Shown here: piece after piece, positions 17,427-26,308 of the stretch | Position numbering within the stretch: the stretch's first letter is position 1 | Layout of the letters: each line of letters begins with the position of its first letter | Source: Mucilaginibacter mali | Lineage (GTDB): Bacteria; Bacteroidota; Bacteroidia; Sphingobacteriales; Sphingobacteriaceae | NCBI RefSeq assembly: GCF_013283875.1 | Contig: NZ_CP054139.1 | Coordinates: forward strand, 5,084,001 to 5,148,000 | Direction: 5' to 3' | DNA length: 64,000 nucleotides | Program-made: the position numbers and the translations under genes | The notes under the pieces: model-generated | The model's database searches: none | What the model saw: only the letters and a program-made list of their open reading frames with translations | What the model was told of the DNA's origin: nothing

Positions 17427-17825
17427 ATGAAGAACAAAAAAGATAAAAATACAACTACCGAGCCTACCAAATCTGAACTGGAGATCTTGCAGATCCTTTG
17501 GAAGAATGGCCCATCGACCGCGCGCTTTGTGAACGACCAACTGAACCAGGAGACCCGCGAGGTGATCTACATGTCGACCCTGAAGCTGATGCAGATTATG
17601 GTGGAAAAAGGCTTTTTGAAAAAAGACGAAAGCCAGATGAAGCACATCTATTGGGCCGCTATTGAGGAAGGCAAAACGAAGGGCGTGTTGCTGGATCGGG
17701 TGGTGGATACCATCTTCAACGGATCGGCGGGTAGCCTGATGATGCAACTGCTGGGCGATAAAAAACTATCGCCGCAGGAGATGGAAGAATTTAAGGAACT
17801 GATCAAAAAAATGGATCAACAATAA
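17427..17825 (+). CDS. BlaI/MecI/CopY-family transcriptional repressor
   Basis: 132 residues. Winged helix with PTKSELEILQILWKNGPST, EVIYMSTLKLMQIMVEKGFL and DESQMKHIYWAA, the usual BlaI pattern, then a C-terminal dimerisation helix (GSAGSLMMQLLGDKKLSPQE). In the family the repressor is cleaved after its sensor protease is activated. The M56 sensor gene follows after 8 bases. Three identical-layout palindromes nearby are the likely binding sites, two in front of the receptor operon and one in front of this gene. Confidence 0.94.
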   Translation: MKNKKDKNTTTEPTKSELEILQILWKNGPSTARFVNDQLNQETREVIYMSTLKLMQIMVEKGFLKKDESQMKHIYWAAIEEGKTKGVLLDRVVDTIFNGSAGSLMMQLLGDKKLSPQEMEEFKELIKKMDQQ

Positions 17826-17833
17826 ACACGATT

Positions 17834-19786
17834 ATGGACAATCACTTTTTCTCTGCCTACTTTTCCGATCAAACCATTAAAGCCGTTTGCTGGACGCTGG
17901 TCCACTCGCTTTGGATCGGCCTGGTGGTAGCCGCCCTGGCCGGGCTGGTCATTGCGCTTACAAAAAACGCTACGGCCAACATGCGCTACAATTTACTTTG
18001 CGCCCTACTGGTGCTTTTTGTAGCGGCCTGCGGCTTTACCTTTTTGTGGGAGATCAGTGATGTGCCTGTCCAATCGGCGGCTAATGGTAATCTTACCGTC
18101 GCAAGCGGGACCGGCACCCCGCAGGGGCAGGCCGTAGCAGTTGCTCATGGCATAAGCTACGGGAATGTTGTAAACGTATTTAACCGTTTTTCGGGATGGA
18201 TATTTACTATTTGGCTGCTCTGCTTCGTATTTAAAGCTATTAAGCTTTGCCGCGAATTGCTGTATGTGCAAAAAGTAAAAAACACCGGTATTACGGGCAT
18301 TGCCGGGGAGTGGCAGCATACCGTTAATATCCTGAGCCAAAAGCTGGGGGTCCGCAACCGGGTGACCTTATTAGAATCGGAACTGGTGAAAGTGCCGGTG
18401 ACCATCGGCTACCTTAAGCCCGTGATCCTGCTGCCGGCTGGCATGCTGCTGCAATTGCCGCCCGGACAGATCGATACCATCATTTTGCACGAGCTGGCAC
18501 ATATCCTGCGCCGCGATTATTTGGTGAACATTCTGCAAAGTGTCGTCGAAACGGTATTCTTTTTTAACCCGGCCATCTGGTGGTTGTCGGCACTCATCCG
18601 CGAGGAACGCGAGAACTGCTGCGACGATATAGTGCTGGAACAGGTGCAGCAAAAGCGCAATTATTTAGAGGCGCTGATGGCCTTCCAAAACTTCGAAGCA
18701 ACTTGGGGTAAGTTTGCCATAGGTCTCAGTCTCCGTAAGCATTCGCTGATGAACCGCCTGCGCCGCATGGTCAATAAGGAAAATCAAAAGCTAAACCCGG
18801 GCGAAAAGATCGTGTTGTTGAGCGGGATGATCCTGCTCTGCATCTGCACCTTTGTGCCTAAAGCCAACAGTGAGATAAGGCACGGCGCCGCTTTTATTAA
18901 AAAGCATGTGGCCGCAGTGTTGCACCCCAATCAACCTGCGGAATTGCCGGAGGCAAGGCATATCGTCAAAATATCCGCGCCTAAAACCCGATTGATGAAC
19001 GCCCCGGTTGATAGTATCCCGCAATCATTTAAGCCCGATACCCTGCCGGCCATCACCAGTATAAAATTCAGGAAAACCAATGCCGACAGCGCCAATAAGG
19101 AGATGGATATACTGGATAACAAAGGCACGCATTACTATGCAAAAGTGGAGAACAACCGCCTTATCGCGCTCGAAATTAACGGCGTTAAAACCGCCGAGCA
19201 GGATTTGGGTAATTACCAGGGACTGCTTCAATACTTTAACGATAGCTTTAAACGGATCCATCAAAAAAAGGAAAACTTCAAAGCCGATGGTGCAGCTAAA
19301 ATGCAGGACCAGCGCGCCCGCGACCTGGAGCAAATGAAGATGGCCCGCGCCGGTAAAGCGAACAACAAATTTACCAAAATGAACAATGACTCGCTGCAAG
19401 CGTTTAAGCAGGCTAACGCGAAGAGCAAGACGCCGGGGCCGGGGTTTGAGAAAAAAGGATCATATGTAAAGATCGCCGACAGCTTGGCCTGGCATCAACA
19501 AAAGCCACAGAAGCATATTCCCCGCGGCCCGGATAATTCAGCCGACCAGGCCCGGGTTCGGGGTGTGATAACGGTATTAGTGCAGGAGAAAGTAGTAGCC
19601 AGCGCCGCTGATGTAGATTGGTTTGGTTTGGATGATGAAGTGCTGATGGTGAACGGGCAAAAGCAGTCCGACGCTTTGCATCAGCGGTTAAAGGAGGCTT
19701 ATGGTATTAAGCCTAAGTATGGCTTGTTTTATGGGCCGAGTAAGTTGACGGGATCGGGGATACATATGGATAAGGGGGATATGTAG
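17834..19786 (+). CDS. M56-family metalloprotease (BlaR1-like sensor)
   Basis: 650 residues. About four membrane segments in the N-terminal 300 residues frame the zinc site: HELAHILRRD near residue 219 with a downstream Glu in EERENCCDDIVL. Another membrane segment follows near residue 330. The remaining 300 residues form a Lys/Ala-rich extracytoplasmic region without penicillin-binding motifs, so it is probably not a beta-lactam sensor. By analogy with BlaR1 it would cleave or release the BlaI-type repressor when a signal reaches the C-terminal domain. Signal and substrate are unknown. Confidence 0.88.
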   Translation: MDNHFFSAYFSDQTIKAVCWTLVHSLWIGLVVAALAGLVIALTKNATANMRYNLLCALLVLFVAACGFTFLWEISDVPVQSAANGNLTVASGTGTPQGQAVAVAHGISYGNVVNVFNRFSGWIFTIWLLCFVFKAIKLCRELLYVQKVKNTGITGIAGEWQHTVNILSQKLGVRNRVTLLESELVKVPVTIGYLKPVILLPAGMLLQLPPGQIDTIILHELAHILRRDYLVNILQSVVETVFFFNPAIWWLSALIREERENCCDDIVLEQVQQKRNYLEALMAFQNFEATWGKFAIGLSLRKHSLMNRLRRMVNKENQKLNPGEKIVLLSGMILLCICTFVPKANSEIRHGAAFIKKHVAAVLHPNQPAELPEARHIVKISAPKTRLMNAPVDSIPQSFKPDTLPAITSIKFRKTNADSANKEMDILDNKGTHYYAKVENNRLIALEINGVKTAEQDLGNYQGLLQYFNDSFKRIHQKKENFKADGAAKMQDQRARDLEQMKMARAGKANNKFTKMNNDSLQAFKQANAKSKTPGPGFEKKGSYVKIADSLAWHQQKPQKHIPRGPDNSADQARVRGVITVLVQEKVVASAADVDWFGLDDEVLMVNGQKQSDALHQRLKEAYGIKPKYGLFYGPSKLTGSGIHMDKGDM

Positions 19787-19799
19787 TAATTCAACCAAA

Positions 19800-19886
19800 C
19801 CGTCATCCTGAGCGATAGCGAAGGATCCCCGACTTTGCAAGCCGCTCTGCTTGTTTGGGATCCTTCGCTATCGCTCAGGATGACGG
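19800..19886. repeat. long hairpin repeat, GTCATCCTGAGC type
   Basis: Perfect 30-base arms (19800-19829 and 19857-19886) with a 27-base loop; the left arm begins CCGTCATCCTGAGCGATAGC. It lies between two convergent genes and could also end both transcripts. Ends in GTCAT/ATGAC are shared with the other hairpin families in this window. Confidence 0.85.
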
Positions 19887-19901
19887 ACTATTGATGGGCC
19901 C

Positions 19902-20621
19902 CTACCGCTTAAAAAACTTATCCTTTAACAAATGCCCCATCACCCCATCGGCATAGCTTGACCCCATGGCGATGCGGGCATCGCCCAGGTGCAGGGTATT
20001 GCCATCAATGGTGTTGATGCGCTGCGCGTTTACCACGTAGCTTTTGTGTACCTGCATAAATTGCGGCGTTGGGAGTTTTTCCAATATGCCTTTGATGGTA
20101 AGGTAGGCAATGAGTTTGCCATTAACCGTGTGCAGCACCACGTAATTGGCCATGGCCTCCACATATAGCAAATTGTTGTAAACTATCTTCTCCAGTTTGC
20201 CATCGCATTTAATAAAAAAATGATCGGCTTCGGTATTGGCAGGAGCAGCCTTGTTGTCTTTCAAAGTCTTCAACTCGAATGCCTTTTGCGTGGCTTTCAG
20301 GAAACGCTCTAAGGAGAACGGTTTCACCAGGTAATCAACCACGGCCAGTTCAAAGCCATCAAGCGCGTATTGGCCGTAGGCGGTGGTCATAATCACCATT
20401 GGCAAGTTCGGCACCGAGCGCAGGAACTCCATACCACTCATTTTGGGCATGTTGATATCCAGAAAGATCAGGTCGATGGCCATACTGTTGATCAGCCCGG
20501 TAGCCTTGAGCGGGTTAACGGCAGTGCCGACCAATTCTAAAAAGTCGGTCTCCTCGATATACTCCTGCAACAATTTGCGGGCAATCGGCTCGTCGTCTAT
20601 GATCAGGCATTTCAGTTTCAT
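19902..20621 (-). CDS. LytTR-type response regulator
   Basis: 239 residues. Receiver domain with DD near residue 10, phospho-acceptor Asp in LIFLDINMPKMSGME near residue 55 and Lys in YLVKPFSLERF; then a C-terminal LytTR DNA-binding domain (ADHFFIKCDGKLEKIVYN, LLYVEAMANYVVLHT, FMQVHKSYVVNAQRI). Its start overlaps the stop of the upstream LytS-type kinase by 4 bases, so the two form one operon and a two-component pair. Targets are unknown. Confidence 0.95.
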   Translation of the reverse strand: MKLKCLIIDDEPIARKLLQEYIEETDFLELVGTAVNPLKATGLINSMAIDLIFLDINMPKMSGMEFLRSVPNLPMVIMTTAYGQYALDGFELAVVDYLVKPFSLERFLKATQKAFELKTLKDNKAAPANTEADHFFIKCDGKLEKIVYNNLLYVEAMANYVVLHTVNGKLIAYLTIKGILEKLPTPQFMQVHKSYVVNAQRINTIDGNTLHLGDARIAMGSSYADGVMGHLLKDKFFKR

Positions 20622-21634
20622 GCGTCAAACAGGGTTAAGGTTACAGCGTAGGTGTTTTCGCGGTCGTCAATTTTTAATTCGTGCCTGCCGGGATAAAGCA
20701 GTTCCAGCCGGCGTTGGGAGTTGGCAATACCTAAGCCAGATGAACCCTCCTCGCGGCTGATAAAAGCATCCTTAGTATTTACAATGTGAAATATCAACCG
20801 GTTATCCTTATGGCCCAATTCAATGCTGATGGAATTATCGCGGTCATCGTTATAACCTACGTATTTAAAGGCGTTCTCTATAAAGGTGATGAGCAGCAGG
20901 GGGGCGATCTTTAGGCTGCCGCTGATATTGCCATCGCAAAAGGATACGCGGATTCGCTCATCTATACGGCTTTTTTGCAGGTCGATATAATTTTTAATAT
21001 AGTTAAGCTCGCGGTCCAGTTCTATCTGCTCCACGTTGCATTCGTACAATTGGTAACGCAGCATTTCCGAGAATTTTAGCAGCATCTCCCGTGCGGGTTT
21101 GTTGCCTTTGTCGATATGCCCATAAATGGAATTGATGGAATTAAACAAAAAGTGCGGGTTAAATTGCGCCCGCAGAAAGTTCAGTTCGTTAGCGGCCTTT
21201 TCCTTTTCTATCTTTTCAATATACATCTCCGACCGGATCTTTTCGGCCACCAGCTTCGCGGCCAGGATGCAGGCCACCCAAAACAGAATGTTGACGAATG
21301 AATCGAAAAATACGGTTACGATATTGAAGTGGCCGGTATTTACCCTGAACAGATAGGTCATTACCAGCCACGATACCGGCACCCTTAACACCGCTGTAAC
21401 CGCTATCCCTAATAAAAAACACGCCCCGAATTTTACGTATTGCTTTTTGTTAAGCAATTGCGGGATAGTGTACAGCGTGTTAAAGTAAAAATTGGCGGCG
21501 ATGAATACCAGGTAACAAAACTGTATGGTGATGGCATGCGTAAGCACCAGCGTACTGTTGCGGAAAACAAACACCCAAAAGATGTATGCCATCAGCCAAA
21601 ACAGGAAATGATATAGCAACGGGTTCTTTTTCAA
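20618..21634 (-). CDS. LytS-type sensor histidine kinase
   Basis: 338 residues. Four hydrophobic segments in the first 130 residues, then the His_kinase box with the phospho-acceptor His in LRAQFNPHFLFNSINSIYG near residue 160, and a HATPase_c domain with LLLITFIENAFKYV (N-box) and GLGIANSQRRLELLYPG (G-box). This is the usual plan of Bacteroidota LytS-family kinases that work with LytTR regulators. No separate ligand-binding domain is evident beyond the membrane region. Confidence 0.94.
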   Translation of the reverse strand: MKKNPLLYHFLFWLMAYIFWVFVFRNSTLVLTHAITIQFCYLVFIAANFYFNTLYTIPQLLNKKQYVKFGACFLLGIAVTAVLRVPVSWLVMTYLFRVNTGHFNIVTVFFDSFVNILFWVACILAAKLVAEKIRSEMYIEKIEKEKAANELNFLRAQFNPHFLFNSINSIYGHIDKGNKPAREMLLKFSEMLRYQLYECNVEQIELDRELNYIKNYIDLQKSRIDERIRVSFCDGNISGSLKIAPLLLITFIENAFKYVGYNDDRDNSISIELGHKDNRLIFHIVNTKDAFISREEGSSGLGIANSQRRLELLYPGRHELKIDDRENTYAVTLTLFDA

Positions 21635-21669
21635 GTGCTTGTTGTTATGTATCGATTAGCATAGCGGCC

Positions 21670-21812
21670 TTACTCACCCCGACGTTGCTTCGCTTGTCGG
21701 CCCGCTCTTCGCTGCGCGCGGCAGCCGGCAGGAGCTATATCTGATAAGCCATCCCCCTCTTTTGCCAAAGGCAAGAGAGGGTGGTCAAGCGTAGCGATGA
21801 CCGGGTGAGTAA
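21670..21812. repeat. hairpin repeat element, TTACTCACCC type, copy 2
   Basis: Ends in TTACTCACCC (21670-21679) and its complement (21803-21812). The inside carries partial inverted repeats including GAGAGGGTGGTCAAGCG and related GCTTCGC segments. It resembles the element at 11977-12123 and shares ends with the hairpin at 13395-13438. It fills the gap between the LytS kinase and cytochrome c gene. Confidence 0.7.
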
Positions 21813-21836
21813 ATAGCGCCGTAGCCAAAATTACAA

Positions 21837-22253
21837 TTATTTCGGTTCCGCACCATCCGGAAAGGCCTGGCCCTTGTGGCAGGTGTTACAGTTAACCACC
21901 AGCGCGTCGGTACCCAGCTTAGGGTGCTTCACTTTAAAGTATTTTTTATTCAGGCCGATGGTCATGCGCATCATGGCGCGGGCAATTTCCTTTTCAGGCT
22001 TGGCATCGCTGGCAAAATCAAGCCCGTGGCCATCGGCGGCGTTGGCGTGGCAAAAGTTGCAGGTAACGCCCAGGCCATCCTGGAAATCGTCTACCATCAT
22101 CCCCTGTAATTCCTTCGGGCTGATATTTTTTGGCAGCACCTTAAGGTTGGTATATTTTACCTCGGTTGGTTTGGCCGGTGTGGCGGCAACGCAAAGCGCT
22201 ATAACCGCGCCGAAGCCGGCTATGACGAGGTGTTTTTTATTTAGTCTGATCAT
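21837..22253 (-). CDS. exported c-type cytochrome
   Basis: 138 residues with an N-terminal signal/anchor (KKHLVIAGFGAVIALCVAAT). Two heme-attachment motifs, CNFCH (about residue 69) and CNTCH (about residue 123), so it should hold two hemes. The pattern resembles the photosynthetic-reaction-centre cytochrome c subunit-like proteins common in non-photosynthetic Bacteroidota. It is the last gene of a phosphoesterase / YceI / cytochrome c transcript. Redox partner is unknown. Confidence 0.9.
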   Translation of the reverse strand: MIRLNKKHLVIAGFGAVIALCVAATPAKPTEVKYTNLKVLPKNISPKELQGMMVDDFQDGLGVTCNFCHANAADGHGLDFASDAKPEKEIARAMMRMTIGLNKKYFKVKHPKLGTDALVVNCNTCHKGQAFPDGAEPK

Positions 22254-22314
22254 TTGTTATTTGTTAATTCCCCTTTTGAGAGTAATAGCCCGGTCTCCCT
22301 GCTTCCGGGCGCCA

Positions 22315-22851
22315 CTACCCCTTAACTCCCACCACATCCAAAGCAACCGTCAACTCATTACTGATGGTACTGGTACCGCCAACCCCAAAATCCTTACGGT
22401 TAATTTTGAATGTGCCTTTAAAGGAGAGCCCGTTGCTACCGGGTGTTGCGGTAAAAGGGAACGAGATATCTTTAGTGGTGTTTTTAATAGTTAGCTTACC
22501 GCTCATGGTATAGCTTCCTGCCTTGCCTGCCGGTGTAATTTTAGCAGACACAAAATGGATGCGCGGGTAATTCTTCACATCAAAATAGCTATCCTCCTGC
22601 AGGTGCTTATCGCGCAGGCTGTTATCTGTGTTAACGGTTGCGGCATCAATAGTGATATCAATGTTGCCATTGGCGGGCTGGTGTTCATCAAAGTTGATGC
22701 TGCCTTGCAAGCCTGTAAACTTCCCCTTTACATCAAAGCCTAAATTGCCGATGGTAAATTGTACCGACGATGCCTTGTCGTCGGGTTTGTATTGGGCGGC
22801 GGCTGTATGTATAGTTAGAGCAGCCACCGCTATAAATAACAGGTTCTTCAA
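22315..22851 (-). CDS. YceI-family periplasmic lipid-binding-like protein
   Basis: 178 residues. A signal peptide ends near TAAAQ; the body has the lipocalin-like YceI pattern: SSVQFTIGNLGFDVKGKFTG, NGNIDITIDAATVNTDN, RDKHLQEDSYFDV, PRIHFVSAKI and GKLTIKNTTKDI. YceI proteins bind polyprenoid or fatty-acyl chains in the periplasm and often sit beside cytochromes. It starts 3 bases after the phosphoesterase stop and is separated from the cytochrome gene by about 60 bases. Confidence 0.94.
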   Translation of the reverse strand: MKNLLFIAVAALTIHTAAAQYKPDDKASSVQFTIGNLGFDVKGKFTGLQGSINFDEHQPANGNIDITIDAATVNTDNSLRDKHLQEDSYFDVKNYPRIHFVSAKITPAGKAGSYTMSGKLTIKNTTKDISFPFTATPGSNGLSFKGTFKINRKDFGVGGTSTISNELTVALDVVGVKG

Positions 22852-22854
22852 TGC

Positions 22855-23847
22855 TTATTCGGGTTTTATCAGTGGGATATCGGTTATGGCCAGCGTGCTG
22901 TTATGCTCTACGTAGTTTACGCTGGTAAGGCCCAGCATGCTGCGTAGTTTTTCGGCAGGCACCTTCATTGGTCCGGGTGATGGAGCGGCGCCGGGAGCCG
23001 GTTGAGGGAACGCGGTTGAATTAGCGGTATGGAACGTGATATTCCCCTCTACCTTTTGGATGGTTTGGTGGATATGTCCGTTCAGTACCGATACCGAGCC
23101 GAAGCGTTTTAACAATGCCAATGCCTGGGCGCTGTCTTCGGTACCCCAACCCCATTGCGGGTAAATGGCCCACATGGGGATATGCGCAAATACCACGATA
23201 GGTGTACTGGCAGATAGCGGCTTCAGGTCAGCCTCCAGCCATTTAATTTGCTCGGCACCAAGGTAGCCAAGGCCGCCGTCTACATGGTTGGTTACATTCA
23301 CCAGACCAATGAAGTGTACGCCATTACTGTCAAAACTGTACCAGCCATCGCCTTTGGTGCCTTTGCCAAAGCGCTCTAAATACAACTTGCCGTTATCTGT
23401 TACGTCATGCTCGCCGGGAACGTAGAAGATCTTTTCGGTCTTTACGCTTTTCAGTGCCTGCTCCAGCGTGTCAAACTCATCGGCCTGGGCCAGGTGGGTG
23501 ATATCGCCGGTGTGCAGTACAAATGATGGCCGCGTTGGCATAGCGTTGATCTTATCGATGGCTACTTGCAGCGTGCCCACCACATCAGGATTAGCAGCTT
23601 TGTTAAAGCCGATATGGCTATCGCTGATCTGCACAAAGCTAAAATCCGACTTCGGCATTACCAATCCGCTTTTCAGGTTGCCGGTGGTATGATCTATCAT
23701 CTGGCTCATACCGAATGACTTCAGCACGCCACCGGTCATCATCCACAATACGCCGGTACCGGCCCAGGCCATACATTCTAAAAATCCGCGGCGGTCGATG
23801 CCATCACTGTGGGCATCATTCGCGTGTTCGTTGTTGTGATCCTTCAT
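22855..23847 (-). CDS. exported calcineurin-like metallophosphoesterase
   Basis: 330 residues. The N-terminus carries a RRGFLE signal with a following hydrophobic stretch (CMAWAGTGVLWMM), which looks like a twin-arginine signal. The catalytic pattern is complete: QISDSHIGF, LHTGDITHLAQ, VPGEHDVTD (GEHD in place of GNHD), VFAHIPMW and LNGHIHQT. These residues bind two metals for phosphoester hydrolysis. It heads the operon with the YceI and cytochrome c genes. The natural substrate is not known. Confidence 0.92.
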   Translation of the reverse strand: MKDHNNEHANDAHSDGIDRRGFLECMAWAGTGVLWMMTGGVLKSFGMSQMIDHTTGNLKSGLVMPKSDFSFVQISDSHIGFNKAANPDVVGTLQVAIDKINAMPTRPSFVLHTGDITHLAQADEFDTLEQALKSVKTEKIFYVPGEHDVTDNGKLYLERFGKGTKGDGWYSFDSNGVHFIGLVNVTNHVDGGLGYLGAEQIKWLEADLKPLSASTPIVVFAHIPMWAIYPQWGWGTEDSAQALALLKRFGSVSVLNGHIHQTIQKVEGNITFHTANSTAFPQPAPGAAPSPGPMKVPAEKLRSMLGLTSVNYVEHNSTLAITDIPLIKPE

Positions 23848-24231
23848 ATTTCTTTTCAGGTGATTTTTAATTTCATCACGAAAAAAGATAATCGGAACAA
23901 CGTGCTATAAAAATTTACATGAACCCCGGGATTTACTTGATGAAAAGCAATCCCGGCTGATTTCGGTACAATTCATTTAGCTAATTTGGGCTAAAGCCCT
24001 ACTGTTACTTCCATTAAACCGTTGGCTAAAGCCAACGGCAATGAATACGGTTAACCATCCGGGATTCTATATTTCATTGCAGTCCCCTTTAGGGGGCGGT
24101 TGATATAAAACAGGTAAATGGCTTTAGCCAAATCACAGTCTTTATTTTAAAGCAACCTTCTTTCATAGATGATTTTCATCATCCTAAAAATCAAATATTT
24201 TGCCCATCTTGCTGCATAAACCCATCTATTT
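23848..24231. repeat. intergenic region with GGCTAAAGCC palindromes
   Basis: This 384-base gap separates the phosphoesterase and VOC genes, which diverge. I see no gene here. It contains small palindromes built on GGCTAAAGCC: GGGCTAAAGCCC (23989-24000) and CGTTGGCTAAAGCCAACG near 24019-24036, plus GGCTTTAGCC near 24120. A CCCTTTAGGGGG stretch near 24085-24097 resembles the arms at 27401. The outer parts are AT-rich and should hold both promoters. Confidence 0.55.
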
Positions 24232-24690
24232 ATGAAAAAGTTATTAGCCCCGATTATTTTAGTGATAGCCCTGCTTTGCCCAGCAAAAAATGTCTTGGCC
24301 CAGCAAAAAGCCGTAGCCCGTATGGACCATCTTGCCATACTGGTAGACGACCTGCAAAAAGCCACCGATTTTTATAAAACCCTTTTCGGACTGGAAATCG
24401 TCCCCGAGCCATTTCACGATGGCAAGCATACCTGGTTTAGCCTTGGGAACGGCGCATACCTGCATGTAATAAAAGGCCCAAAAACCAAAGATCATTACGA
24501 GAAGAACGAACACCTGTGCTTCAGTGTGCCGTCGGTAGAAGAGTTTGTGAAAGCGCTGCAGAAGCGGGACATTAAGTTTGAAAACGCGGCCGGTAAAACC
24601 GGCGAGATCACCGCCCGGGTGGACGGCGTAAAGCAAATTTATTTCCAGGATACCGACGGGCATTGGCTGGAAGTAAATGATGCGAAGTAG
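24232..24690 (+). CDS. VOC-family (glyoxalase-like) protein, exported
   Basis: 152 residues. The N-terminal segment LLAPIILVIALLCPAKNVLAQ is a signal peptide; the rest is a VOC domain: RMDHLAILVDDLQKATDFYK, a FSLGNGAYLHVI strand, HLCFSV and YFQDTDGHWLEVND. Metal ligands of the fold (His in DHL, a Glu in the last strand) can be seen. Its role, lyase, dioxygenase or binding, cannot be decided. Isolated from other plus-strand genes. Confidence 0.88.
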   Translation: MKKLLAPIILVIALLCPAKNVLAQQKAVARMDHLAILVDDLQKATDFYKTLFGLEIVPEPFHDGKHTWFSLGNGAYLHVIKGPKTKDHYEKNEHLCFSVPSVEEFVKALQKRDIKFENAAGKTGEITARVDGVKQIYFQDTDGHWLEVNDAK

Positions 24691-24858
24691 TCGCGAATCT
24701 TATTGGTACGAGTAGCGATAGCGACGAAAGCCTCACCCTGCCCTCTCCAAAGGAGAGGGTTCTAAAACTTCTGAAGTCCTCTCCTTTGGAGAGGATTTAG
24801 GTGAGGCCTCTGCTAACTACAAGATTGCCGCGCTATCGCTCGCAATCACAAATTTTTA
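24691..24858. repeat. composite repeat: CCTCACC hairpin nested in a GCGAT/ATCGC-ended remnant
   Basis: The inner part (24730-24807) begins GCCTCACCCTGCCC and ends GGATTTAGGTGAGGC, with internal CCTCTCC/GGAGAGG pairs. A nearly identical inner part lies at 28155-28235. The outer part (TATTGGTACGAGTAGCGATA to CGCGCTATCGCTCGCAAT) resembles decayed ends of the TCATTGCGAGG family. It overlaps no gene. Confidence 0.75.
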
Positions 24859-24860
24859 AG

Positions 24861-25940
24861 CTACCGCTTTACCTTATTCAGCACCAATTGCCAATCGGGA
24901 TAGTTCTCGCTGGTGCCTTTTACTTTTTGTATCAGGTTAATAGCATCGGGGAAAAAGTATTCGGCCAGCAGCAGCGCGCCAATGCCGTTTTTTGGCTCAA
25001 ACAGTGTACCGGCCACATAGCCCTTCTCACCGTTAGCTGCGCGCTTTTTATCAAAGGCTACGGTGCTGTTCACAAACTCGCCGTGGGTTTTGGCCCCGCT
25101 GATAAACGGCACCAGCCAATCGGTTGATTTTTTAATGGATGTTTGCCCGGGCGATTCGTAGTTGTAAAAATCGGTGCCGGTAGCACGTTTAATAATAATG
25201 GCCAGCTTGGTTAGCGGCTCCAGATCGTAAGTGTGGTAGTGCAGGGCATCGCGCAGCTTAAAATCAATACTCGATCCATCGGGCAGCAGGTTTTTGCCTA
25301 TCTGTTCCTTTATGCCGTCAACAGCGAAGTCGATGTACTTTTTATCGTTAATGGCAAAGCCTATCTCGCCCACTTCTTTCAGGCGGTGCGAGTGCCAGTT
25401 ATTGTACGATGTCTCGCGGCCCTTCTTCATCTTGTTGATCTCCATCTGCGCGGTTTGGGCCAGCCAGGCGGTGATCAGCTTATTATTAGCGGCATCAACA
25501 TCAGCCTTAATAAAATCATAAGCTTCAACCGCCGGATCAAGGTTGGTATCGTCAATCGGGTCGCCGTTGGGTACGTTCTTCTGCGACCAGGCCGCTAAAA
25601 ACTCCACCGCTTTGTTCAGGTATTTCTTATCGCCATTTAAACGGTAAATGAGCGCCAGCGCATACATCTTGCGCATATCTTTAAAGGATTCCCAACTGGC
25701 GGTCTTCTTCGGGTCGCCTTGCAGGCGGCCTTCGGTGTGGATGGTATCAATGGGGTTAGGTGTATCGTTCAGCGCGCCATCGGCGGCCTTTTGCCATTCG
25801 GCCAGGCGGGCTTTTGCCGAGGCGTCGGTGCTGCAAAGCTGCTTCAACTTGCCCAGTTCGGATTTGTTAAGACTAACATATTGCGCCCGGCTGCTAAAGG
25901 CACAAAATGCCAGGGCTGTTAACAGGAATACTCTCTTCAT
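24861..25940 (-). CDS. alginate-lyase-family protein (secreted)
   Basis: 359 residues with a signal peptide ending near SSRAQ. The body is an alpha/alpha barrel of the alginate-lyase domain type (PF05426-like): SWESFKDMRKMYALALIYRL, LNKAVEFLAAWSQ, NNWHSHRLKEVGEIGFAI and a LRDALHYHTYDLEPL segment with candidate catalytic His/Tyr. In Bacteroidota such proteins act on uronate-rich polysaccharides, but this one stands alone without a SusC/D pair, so its substrate is unclear. The stop lies just after a composite repeat. Confidence 0.85.
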   Translation of the reverse strand: MKRVFLLTALAFCAFSSRAQYVSLNKSELGKLKQLCSTDASAKARLAEWQKAADGALNDTPNPIDTIHTEGRLQGDPKKTASWESFKDMRKMYALALIYRLNGDKKYLNKAVEFLAAWSQKNVPNGDPIDDTNLDPAVEAYDFIKADVDAANNKLITAWLAQTAQMEINKMKKGRETSYNNWHSHRLKEVGEIGFAINDKKYIDFAVDGIKEQIGKNLLPDGSSIDFKLRDALHYHTYDLEPLTKLAIIIKRATGTDFYNYESPGQTSIKKSTDWLVPFISGAKTHGEFVNSTVAFDKKRAANGEKGYVAGTLFEPKNGIGALLLAEYFFPDAINLIQKVKGTSENYPDWQLVLNKVKR

Positions 25941-26083
25941 GATGTAAATTGGTTTACAGGTATGAAGTTATAAAAGCTAATTGGTTTAACGGGCAGAAAA
26001 GTTCTTCGCCGGATTGGCTTTTTGTTAAGCCGGGTAGGCATGGGTTTTGTTGATATTAATAAATAAAGCAGTAACTTTATATT

Positions 26084-26308
26084 ATGACACTGGTGGAGTT
26101 AAAAAATTCGATACACGAGAAGATAGATAATCTCAATGACACTCATTTTTTGGAGATGGTTAATGATTTGCTTATCCAAAAAAACGTTTTTGTTATTCCT
26201 GAACATATGAAAGAGGGCATAAGGCAGGGTGAAGACGATATTAGAAACGGAAGAGTTTTCACTATGGAAGATTTTGAAAAGAAATATGAAGAATGGCTAA
26301 AAGAATAG
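26084..26308 (+). CDS. antitoxin of a RelE/ParE-type toxin-antitoxin pair
   Basis: 74 residues, acidic, with an N-terminal helical dimerisation part (LVELKNSIHEKIDNLNDTHFL) and a C-terminal toxin-binding tail (NGRVFTMEDFEKKYEEWL). It resembles the small antitoxin partners of ParE/RelE toxins in Bacteroidota. Its stop overlaps the toxin start by 16 bases, the usual coupled order. The pair is richer in A and T than its neighbours, which suggests acquisition. Confidence 0.85.
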   Translation: MTLVELKNSIHEKIDNLNDTHFLEMVNDLLIQKNVFVIPEHMKEGIRQGEDDIRNGRVFTMEDFEKKYEEWLKE

